Part shown: positions 52,752 to 62,700 of the stretch, in pieces
How the letters are laid out: every line of letters starts with the position of its first letter
Numbering within the stretch: the stretch's first letter is position 1
Assembly (NCBI GenBank): GCA_030674185.1
Contig: CM060314.1
Location: 24,814,391 to 24,878,390, forward strand
DNA: 64,000 bases
Reading direction: 5' to 3'
From: Monoplex corrugatus
Lineage: Eukaryota; Mollusca; Gastropoda; Littorinimorpha; Ranellidae
Translations under genes and position numbers: made by a program
Notes under the pieces: model-generated
What the model was told of the DNA's origin: nothing
What the model saw: the letters and a program-made list of their open reading frames with translations, nothing else
Databases searched by the model: none

Positions 52752-53150
52752 GATGTCATCATCATCATCATCATCATCATGTGCACTGCTGCTTGGAGTC
52801 GGCGATCATGGCCCTACATACAAATCCATCCCTTGTCGCTTCAAGTACATCTGCCATCCTTTCTGTCCTCAGCCACCCCGCAAGACAGTCCAATATTTTC
52901 TCCCTGAGTCTACCTGGTGTTTTCTTTCCCTCTAGCTTTCCTATTGTGACTAGGTGCTCTCATTTCTCTTTCCTCATAAAATATCTTATAAATGTTGCTT
53001 GTCTTTTTCTAATCTTCTTCATTCATAATCTTCTTGTGTCTGCCTCCTTTAAGGCTGTCTCGTTAGTTTTCTTTGCTGTCCATGGAACTCTCAACACACT
53101 TCTTAGAAACCACATTTCAGTTGCCTCAATTTTAGAAAGATGTAAAGATG
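52752..53150 (-). mobile_element. Inverted, 5'-truncated copy of the 49785 LINE family
   Basis: The + strand translation CSHFSFLIKYLINVACLFLI and LVFFAVHGTLNTLLRNHISV corresponds to the antisense translation of 50582-50998, so this is the last 390 bases of the same family on the opposite strand. The (CAT)n run at 52757-52781 is its tail. Single-base differences break the sense frame. Confidence 0.85.
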
Positions 53151-53505
53151 CAAATAAAAAGTTGCATTATCTTTGCTTTTGTGAAGATGATTGACCTTTC
53201 ATTTTCTTTTCTTTTACTTTTTTGAGCAGTTGTTTTTTTGTTTTGTTTTGTTTTTGTTTTTTTGTTTTTTTTTAATCCACGATTGGTTCTATGGTATCTA
53301 CCTCCCATGACAAGATTCATCAAAGGGATGACCTCGGTGGTGCTGAAGAAATGAAGTGGCGTTCACACTCCACATCCATAGTATGCATGTTCGCCAGGCT
53401 TTTTGTTTAGCTGTAGACTCATAGTTTCATCTTCCCACGGCACTTCCACAACAGGTATACGGAAGTCGCTTCACTTTCAACTTGGACAAATGACGTGTGT
53501 GCTGT
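53151..53505. other. SPART upstream region, no gene seen
   Basis: Contains a T-rich run at 53215-53275. Nothing is recognised. Confidence 0.5.
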
Positions 53506-53511
53506 TTGTAT

Positions 53512-53755
53512 AGTCAACTAGAAGTTTTCATGACGTAAAGGTCAAAATGATCGAAAGGTGGTCCTTCTATATTTAGTAACACTTGTTTTCCGGTTTCGTC
53601 TGGTGATGGGGAAGCTTTGGCCCATTTTAAACATTGCGAAAGTTTCACCAAAGACGTAAACATACCATCATAAGCGTGCGTATGTGAGTCACAGTCACGG
53701 ACTGAGAAAAGCACACTTGTGACACGTTGAAATAAATTATTGACTGATGAAACTT
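53512..53755 (-). CDS. Unidentified open frame, possibly a terminal exon
   Basis: On the - strand a frame of about 80 codons follows TTTCATCAG/TCAATAATT (acceptor-like) and ends TAG at about 53517. It reads DCDSHTHAYDGMFTSLVKLS then KWAKASPSPDETGKQVLLNI and EGPPFDHFDLYVMKTSS. Composition is balanced, unlike the satellite ORFs, but I recognise no family. It may be the end of a - strand gene lying to the right, or chance. Low confidence. Confidence 0.25.
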
Positions 53756-53849
53756 AATGTCAGTTTTGAGAACAAGACAGTGAGGCTAGATCTAGTTCGA
53801 TGATCGATCAACTTAGATTTTTATCATCGAAAACAAATCAGGCTTTAAG

Positions 53850-54330
53850 TTTAAGTTTATGACCCCGTTGATTTCCTCCCTTGCTTTCCGTTAAGGTCGT
53901 CAGTTTATTTACACGGGACTGTTAACAATCAGTAAGTACTCCACGAGTGTTTTGACGTAGGCTAATTTTGATAAATTTATCATTCATCTTTTCGGGCATT
54001 TGTTTTCACTTTCACTTCTAGTTCTACACTAGTTTAAATTTCCTTTTCTGAAGGCTGAGTAGACTCAGTTAGTCAGTAGTATTTGCCATTTCAATTCTTT
54101 TATTTATTTATTACTAGATCTATTCAATCTGTTGTGTGTGTGTGTGTTTTTTCCTTCACATTTCATCAAGAATTATGTTATATTCATTGATTTGCGCCTG
54201 TTAGAATGCTACTTCCCTTTGAATAATTGATTATACCCGTGCTCATAATTATTGAACCCATTTTTTGTTTTAACATTTTATTGGTGATGATCGATGTGAG
54301 CAGGAGTTGTGTGTGTGTGTGTGTGTGTGT

Positions 54331-54375
<45 letters not shown>

Positions 54376-54765
54376 ATTTTTATTTTCAAGGGTAGTGGCA
54401 CAAGAGTGTTATTAGACTAATTAGTGTAAGTGTGGATGGATGGAGGTTTTGTAATTCAGCAGTGGTAGTTGCACAGTAAGTATGCTTAGATGCCATCATT
54501 CGACTTCTTATGAGTCAAGGTTTTCAAGATCCGCCATTAGATACAGTGTGTGCTCTTTACTTATGAAAATTTAGTGTACATTTTGTTCTATAAAATGTTT
54601 AATTTATCAGTTGGAACTGAACTACCCATCCTGCTCATTCTGTCATCATACGTTATATTCCTTACAAAATAAAGTGTTTTAGAAGTTTTAATCAACTAAA
54701 CAGTGTCTGTCATTGTAATCATAAACCCAAGGATAAAATAAAAAATTGAATTAAAGATTGAGAGT
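53850..54765. other. SPART upstream region with small repeats
   Basis: Possible location of a SPART promoter or non-coding first exon, but no boundary can be supported. Contains GT then GA microsatellite at 54309-54375. Confidence 0.4.
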
Positions 54766-54767
54766 CT

Positions 54768-54952
54768 TTAACCCTCTGAGTCCCGCACCCTATCCACCAC
54801 CAGCAGAAACAACCCTTTGACTTCCTCGCCCTATCCATCAGCTTTCTGCAGGAAGCTGGTGAATAGAGTGAGGGAGTCGGTTAAGTTTTTGCTTTGCTAG
54901 CATGGTTGACAGTTCAGGACGTTGGTGGACAGGGTACGAGTCAAAGGGTTAA
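54768..54952. mobile_element. Palindromic TTAA MITE, copy j
   Basis: TTAACCCTCTGAGTCCC left (short arm), inner palindrome about CTTTCTGCAGGAAG, long arm right (TTTGCTAGCATGGTTGAC), ending GTCAAAGGGTTAA. Confidence 0.87.
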
Positions 54953-55195
54953 AATGTGAGTTCATGTCAGGCATTGCAGCTTCCATTTTGGCTTCCAGTG
55001 CTGTTTTGTCATTTTTTGACAGCTTTTCTGTGTTAGTTCTGTGCAGATCTGTATCTGTTCTGTACTGACATAATCTGTGTCTGTTCTGTGCAGATATATT
55101 GTTTAAATCATTTTGTCTTTGTGTAGAGATTAGCATTTAACCATCTTAAACTTGTCACTGCTAATTTGTTAAGACAACAGGAAATAAGGTATAAA

Positions 55196-55199
<4 letters not shown>

Positions 55200-55235
<36 letters not shown>

Positions 55236-55282
55236 CACACACACACACACACACACAACACACACACACACACACACACAAA
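55200..55282. repeat. (CA)n microsatellite
   Basis: About 80 bases of CA with two CAA interruptions. Confidence 0.95.
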
Positions 55283-55326
55283 AGCTCAAACAAGAGAGAG
55301 AGAGATGTCATCTACTTAAACTGTCC

Positions 55327-55519
55327 TTAACCCTTTGACTCCTGCACCTTATCCACCAACTGCAAAACTTAATCCTTTGATTCCCTCGCCCTGTCCACTA
55401 TCTTCCTGCAGGAAGCTGGTGGATAGGCTGTGGGAATCAAAAAGGGTTAAGTTTTTGTTTGCTTGCATGGTTGACAATGCAAGGTGCTGGTGGATGAGGT
55501 ACGGGAGTCAAAGAGTTAA
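55327..55519. mobile_element. Palindromic TTAA MITE, copy k
   Basis: Complete: TTAACCCTTTGACTCC at left, short arm, inner palindrome meeting at CTTCCTGCAGGAAG, long arm right with GCATGGTTGACAATGCAAGG, end GAGTCAAAGAGTTAA. Confidence 0.88.
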
Positions 55520-55734
55520 AGACATCAGTGATAAGTCCTTTTTTCTACACTATTCTGACTTGATCAGGAAAACCAAAGGGAAATTTTGAAAGCAAACAAA
55601 TAAACAAACAAACAAAAAACAAAAAGTGTGGTGAAAACTCTGATGAAAGATCTAGTACTGTTGTATCAGTAATATGTTTTGGTCTTTGTTTACCAGTACA
55701 TAATTCAAAACAAGTGTGGCTGCCCGCATTCAAG

Positions 55735-56090
55735 CAAACAGGAACCAGAAAAACATGAAAATGGAATCAGAATGCATATTTAATACAACCAGACAAGACA
55801 GGTGCAAATTTTCGGCCAACTGGCCTTTGTCAAGCGTGAATGTAAAATCATGAACAAACAAACACCAAATACATAAATGATGTAGTCCTCTTCTCCCACT
55901 GGACAAAGCAGCAGGGAAGTTTCAGTCTTTTTCTCCTAATTTTTGTATATGGTGTTTTTTTGTTTGTGATCGTGCATTCATGCATGACAAAGGCCATTTG
56001 GCTGAAAATTTGCGTCTGTTGTCTTGTCTGGTTGTATTAAATATGTGTTCTGATTCTATTTTTGTGTTTTTCTGTTACCAGTGCATATTG
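55735..56090. repeat. Foldback element, about 125-bp inverted arms
   Basis: The left arm at about 55735-55860 (GGAACCAGAAAAACATGAAA, AATACAACCAGACAAGACAG, GCAAATTTTCGGCCAACTGG, CCTTTGTCAAGCGTGAATG) matches the inverse complement of about 55968-56090 with roughly 85% identity by eye. The spacer is about 105 bases. The right arm runs directly into the 39-bp satellite, which starts from CAGTGCATATTG. Confidence 0.8.
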
Positions 56091-57030
56091 TCTATCATCA
56101 GTTGCTCTTTGTTTACCAGTACATAATGTCATTTCATCAGTTGATCTTTGTTTGCCAGTACCATTGTCATTTCATCTGTTGGTCTTTTGTTTACCAGTAC
56201 ATAATGTCATTTCATCAGTTGGTCTTTGTTTACCTGTACATAATGTCACTTCATCAGTTGGTCTTTGTTTACCAGTACATACTGTCATTTCTTCTGTTGG
56301 TCTTTGTTTACCAGTACATACTGTCATTTCATTAGTTGGTCTTTGTTTACCAGTACATATTATTTGGTGCACATATTCATCATGTTGGTCTTTGTTTACC
56401 AGTACATACTGTCATTTCATAGTTGGTCTTTGTTTACAGTACATACTGTCATTTCTTAGTTGGTCTTTGTTTACCAGTACATACTGTCATTTCATTAGTT
56501 GGTCTTTGTTTACCAGTACATACTGTCATTCATCAGTTGTCTTTGTTTACCAGTTCATACTGTCATTTCATTAGTTGGTCTTTGTTTACCAGTACATACT
56601 GTCATTTCATCAGTTGGTCTTTGTTTACCAGTACATACTGTCATTTCATCAGTTGGTCTTTGTTTACCAGTACATACTGTCATTTCATTAGTTGGTCTTT
56701 GTTTACCAGTACATACTGTCATTTCATTAGTTGGTCTTTGTTTACCAGTACATACTGTCATTTCATCAGTTGGTCTTTGTTTACCAGTACATACTGTCAT
56801 TTCGTTAGTTGGTCTTTGTTTACCAGTACATACTGTCATTTCATCAGTTGGTCTTTGTTTACCAGTACATACTGTCAGTTAAAAAGTTAGTCTTTGTTTA
56901 CCAGTTCATACTGTCATTTCATTAGTTGGTCTTTGTTTACCAGTACATACTGTCATTTCATCAGTTGGTCTTTGTTTACCAGTACATACTGACATTTCAT
57001 CAGTTGGTCTTTGTTTACCAATACATACTA
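56082..57030 (+). repeat. 39-bp satellite, about 24 copies, abutting the SPART exon
   Basis: The unit is TTGGTCTTTGTTTACCAGTA plus CATACTGTCATTTCATCAG. Each unit contains TGTTTAC (forkhead core) and ends in a pyrimidine-rich CTGTCATTTCATCAG resembling a 3' splice site. The last unit degenerates into ACTACTGTCCTTTCAG, the acceptor of the SPART exon. A lone monomer lies at about 55675-55712. Open frames across the array are a by-product of the period being divisible by three. Confidence 0.93.
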
Positions 57031-57042
57031 CTGTCCTTTCAG

Positions 57043-57869
57043 CAGACGATGGAGCAAGCAGGACAGAGACCAGCACAAGGCAGGACAGCCCCACCCCGTC
57101 CCCCTCCCCCTGGATCTACCACAGCACAGAGAAGCTGATCAAACCCAGGAAACCTCTCCTTCCTTTAAAGTGTTTCAAAAAGTCCATGACAAAGCCTTTG
57201 CCGCTGTACAGAAGGGACTGAATGCGGATGAAGCAGGGGACATGGCAGCGGCAGAACGTTACTACTCTAACAGCCTGGCATTGCTTCAGGAAGTGCTGCA
57301 AACTGACTGTGAAAATTTACCTGGGGCATCTTCAAGTGAAAAAGACTCGGCCAAACAAATGCAGCAGAAAATGAGCAAAACACAGCTGCAGATCACATAC
57401 AGGTTAGAATCGATTCATGGTGAGGAGCAGCTAGCATCAGGTCTGCCCGAAACAACACAACACTCGGGGGTGAAGCTGCCTTCCTACGAAGAAGCTGTGT
57501 CGTCATCGAGCCATTCTTCATTGATTTCAGACGCAGCATTAGGGGACAGCATTATGTCGGCAGAATACCCAGACCAGAGATCGAGTCAGCGTGTTTCTAC
57601 AGAAGGAACAGAACTGTTCTCCATCGCAGAGGGTGTGCAGATTTTCTACATCACCAAGGAAGGGTATGTCAGCGCTCCCTCCTACCCTACTTCTCTGCAC
57701 ATTGTCAAACTCCAGGATGCAGAGGAGGGGGGTCTGCAGACAGGCAATGCTCCTCCTGCCTTTATGCAGGTGGGAGATTGGTTCTATCCATTGATCCCAG
57801 GGGCTTCACCTGTGCTGCACGCTTCCTTTGGTGCCTACCTCTTCCCAGATTTGTCAGCTGAAGGTGCAG
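57043..57869 (+). CDS. SPART: SPART first coding exon (MIT and spartin core)
   Basis: The acceptor is TACTGTCCTTTCAG/CAG and the donor is GGTGCAG/GTATGA. The only suitable ATG is 57049 (MEQAGQRPAQGRTAPPRPPP), which meets TGA at 57136. The MIT domain is in the next frame from about 57110 on and lacks an upstream ATG, so the two frames need a one-base shift within about 57060-57135, perhaps in the C-runs at 57102-57120. LPSYEEAV at about 57477 could serve the role of the vertebrate PPAY motif that binds NEDD4-type ligases. Confidence 0.85.
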
Positions 57870-58014
57870 GTATGAAAAATTGGGTGTTTTTTTTAACTTT
57901 GTTAACTTTTCAATTTTGTGTAATTACTAATGTTGTTATTTTTTAAGTGACAGTATTGTTATATGATGGACTAATAATTCCTTTGATTTTTTCAAGAAAT
58001 GGATTGACCTATGA

Positions 58015-58073
<59 letters not shown>

Positions 58074-58088
58074 GTGTGTGAGTATGTA

Positions 58089-58153
<65 letters not shown>

Positions 58154-59028
58154 GTGTGTGTGTGTGCACATGCGCACCCTTCCCTTTTTTTAAGGACTTC
58201 TTGATTTCAATCGGTCATTTCAACAGATTTTGAAAAGGAGTTGAGATTAGCCAGAATTTTGATGACAGTATGAGAAATATGCTGAATTCATTATACATTT
58301 TATCAGCAATCAAGATGTAAATAAACTTTGACTTCACAATGCTAGTGTGAATATTGCTGTAAATTGTAAAGCTGCAGGCTGATATCAAAAGTGAAATAGT
58401 TAAAGTTAGTCAACTTAGTGCTTAGCATGTCTCATGTCTGAAATTCAGAATATCTGAAAATGCAAGATATAGACCTAATTTGTTTCAAATCATTAATCAC
58501 AGGGTCTTCAGTGGGTCTGATGGTGCCGGACACAATCACTGCAGAAGACAGACACATGTTGGAAGACATTCTGAAGAACTTTTCTGCAGTCCAGGAACAG
58601 CAGACTGCCATAGAGCCAGAAGACTTGGTCATTCCCTCTGCTCCCGTGGAGGAACGAGAAGAGGCCGCAGCTCCAAAGGCAGTGACGGATAGCAAGGAGG
58701 GCCAACAGCACAGGCAGGACATGAAGGAGCAGTCTACTTCAGCAAGAATTTCTCAGGGTATCAGTGTTGGTGAGTATCGACTGTCATGCAGGATTGTTTA
58801 ATTAACCCTTTGACTTCTACTCCTTATCCACCAACTGCAAAAACTTGATGCTTTGACACCCTCACCCTATCAACCAGGTTCATGCAGTCAAAGGGTTAAT
58901 TTTGTTAGTTTGTACTGCTTTGTTTGAATGTGGGTTTGTTTGTTATTTCTTTTAACATCTATTCTCTTAAATGCTTTTCCATGATTGAGTGTGTGTGTGT
59001 GTGTGTATGAGTGTGTGTGTGTAGTGTG

Positions 59029-59119
<91 letters not shown>

Positions 59120-59716
59120 TGTTTTGTTTTGCTTTTTCTTCTTTTTTTCTTTTTTATTTCTTTTTTTGGTTTTGTTTTGTCACTGTTGATCAAACTATTG
59201 TTTCAGGAAGAGTAGGCTACCTCATCACAGCACATCACTATAATCTGTCTTTTTTTTTCTCTCTGTGTGCATGTATTTTTGTTATCGATGACATTATATT
59301 ATTCTGTGGCATTGTTATTACAGTCTATCAGCTGTCATGAGTGTTTTGGTCTTTATAATAAATTTGTCATTTATGATAAATGTAGTAGTAGGCCTCCATC
59401 AGTTGGCATCAACTATGGATGATGTGCCATAGTGTCATATTGAGCCAAGTTGACGCCTCTGGAGCAGCGTCGGCTTGGCTGATTAGGCCAGTGTGGGAAA
59501 AGCAGTGTCTGCGACATCAATGATAAATGGAAAGATTATAAAGATGATAATGTGATGACATTGCTAGTGTGGTTGACAATGAATTGAAAAACTTTATTGT
59601 CCATATATGTTAACAAACATGGAAATTTTTCTTTGGCAGCACAGCAACGAGTAAAATCCACATGCATATAACACAATAAAAGTCAGGCCAACTATCCAAC
59701 GCATGCACGCATGTAC

Positions 59717-59775
<59 letters not shown>

Positions 59776-62700
59776 CTTCCGTTAGACCGACATATGCCGG
59801 TTTTTACCGGTGAACAGTAGGTTTGAACCGGCAAAAATGCACTGCTTCAGTATCCAGTACCGATAGACTCAAGAATTCGGCCCTAACCATTTGCTTACCC
59901 TATTTATCGCTATAGTATCGAGGCAGCATCGCTGATGCCTACAGTTAGACGGCGGTCTAGCCGCCTGTAGAAACCAGATTAATTTTCTCCCTTCCTTTCA
60001 CACGCTGCTGGCCCACACGTTGTTATGTTATCGCCAGGCAGGCTGAAAGCTGACGTGATGCAATTTTCAACTGGCCAAGCTGCCACTTGACAGTCCACAT
60101 CTGGTTATCGTTATATCCCTCCCCTCCCCTCTGCTGCTCCTGCTCTCGATCTAACTAAAATCTTGCTCGGGAACAGCCGTGTTACGAGAATGGGTTATTC
60201 ATGGTAGGCTACCGGCAATTTTAGCCCTAGAACCGATACAAATTTTGGCTGCCGGCAACCGGTACTGGTAGATTCTGGATGCTAGCGGAAACTCTGACAC
60301 GCACACACACACACATTCACACACACACACACACAACACACGCACACCCACACACTCCTACGTTAACATAAATGCCTAAAATATAAATCGTACATCAGCA
60401 GCCAACCCATTCTCGCATTCACACGAGGGAGCAGTTGAGTGACCCTAGGGCCGCATCATAGGCCTACAACACGTCTGCATTAAGGATGGTGATAGCAGAC
60501 GGGACAAAAGAAAAGCGGTAAAGATTTCTTTTCCAAGCTGGTACACGGAGTCTACGCCCCGAACGCAGAAACTGAAAGCAGTTCCGCAGTGGGTGCTTGT
60601 CATCAATCAAGATACTTTGGGCCTTCTTCTTGACTGTCTGACGGTGGATATCTGGCAAGGATTTCTGTTTTTTACCTATCACTTTACTAGCTGAATTTAC
60701 AATGCCATTTAATCTGGTCTTCTCTTTCACACGCAGATTCCCATACCAGGTCACGATATTAAAGGCTAAAATGCTTTCCACTAAAGATCTGTAAACAAGT
60801 TGTAAAACAGCAGAATCAACATCAAAACTCTTCAGTTTTCGAATGAGGTACATCCTCTGGTTAGCCTTTTTACAAATAAAATCAACGTGTTCACTGAACT
60901 TCAAATCCCTGTCTAAAACTGTGCCCAAATATTTAAACGAGTCAACTTTTTCAACGTTTTCAGAATCAATTTGGACGGGGCGTAGCAGGGCGGGATGCTC
61001 GCACGGTCTGTCCCAAAACAAATTTCTTTAGTCTTTTTGATATTCAGTTTTAGAAAACTTTCATCGAACCAGAGGGCAAGATTACTGATAAAATCAAAAT
61101 ACTGAGAAAGAGAATGTTCATCTTTCATTCTAGCAATAAGGGCCATATCATCTGCAAACTTCACAAGTGCAAGAATGTTAGTGTTGCACGTCATTTCGTT
61201 GGTATAAATTGAAAATAAAACCGGGGAGAGAACGCAGCCCTGCGGCGCACCTGTATTTAAAACGAGTTCCTTAGACATAATGCCATCAATGCTGACTCTC
61301 TGTGGCCGATCGCATAGAAAAGAACGGATCCAGAGCACAAGGCCTGGGCTGACCTCGATGTCAAGAAGACGCTTGATCAGCAAGTGGGGTTGAAGCGTAT
61401 TAAACGCGGAACTAAAATCCATCATCAAGACCCGTACAAAGGTACCAGCTTTGTCAAGATGAGAGAACGCTAGATCAAGTAAGGTCAAGGTCGCATCTTC
61501 GACACCCCGCTTTGCCTTATAGGCAAACTGCAGGGGGTCCATGCGACCGGCCACAGAGGCTGTCAGCTGGTCACACACTATCCTTTCCATGCATTTACAG
61601 ATCACAGATGTCAAGGCCACCGGCCTGTAATCATTCATGTCTTTTGCATTTGGCTTTTTGGCAACAGGAATGATGGTAGATGTACGCCAGATTCTAGGAA
61701 CAAAATGAAAGTTCATAAACAACTGAAACAAACGACTAAAAACAACACAAAGCTGACTAGAACATTCTTTTAAGACTTTTCCCCCCACCCCATCTGGTCC
61801 ACTAGCTTTCCTTGGATTCAAACGAGAGAAAACTTTCTTTACCATGGCTTCTGAAACAGTGACATTATTGGGGGTAGTAAATAGAGGCTGACACACACGT
61901 TCAATTTCACGAGAAAAGTCCTTGTTGTCAAAGCGTGCATAGAACGCATTTAGGTCATTGGAGAAAGAAACCGGGTCATCACACTTCATGCCTTGCTTTT
62001 TTACCTTCTTCCCCATCATCGTATTCAACCCATCCCATGCCGCCCTCCCATTCCCCTGTGTCAACTTTTCCTCCACTTTGTCCTTGTATTCCCTTTTAGC
62101 AACTTTACTTTTCCTTCTAAACTCCCTGTTTAACTCTTTTTGTCTTTCTTTATCCCCCTGTAAATAAGCCTTCTTTTTCTCTAATAAAATCTGCTTCATT
62201 TCCTTATTAACCCAAGGCTTAGTGTTTGAATACACCTTTACTTCTTTTTTTGTGACAACATTCTCTTCACAAAAACGAACATACTATGTGACAGAGTCAG
62301 AAACAATGTCAAGATCATCCTCATCTTTGAAGGATGCTAGTGGACAAGGTGCAGGAGTCAAAGGCTTATCTCTGACATAAAATCACAGAGAGGTTGAATG
62401 GAATGGACCAAAAAATTTGTGTAGGTGCTGAAATTGTTTTCAGTATCTCAAAAGTGAAACCCCCCCCTCCCCCCACACACACACATCCCCCTTCACTTTC
62501 CAGTTTGAATAATTCACAACCTCTCTGTGATTTTATGTCAGAGATAAGCCTTTGACTCCTGCACCTTGTCCACTAGCATCCTTCATTGTCAACCACACTA
62601 GCAAAACAAAAACACAGTCCTTTGACTCCCTCACTCTATCCACCTGCTTCTTCCAGGAAGCTGGTGGACAAGGTGAAGGAGTCAAAAGGTTATGGTTTTG

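Noticed and set aside
56062..56890. ORFs with QLVFVYQYILSF or TGKQRPTDEMTVC repeats
   Set aside because: Translations of the 39-bp satellite; high apparent complexity is only due to the unit length.
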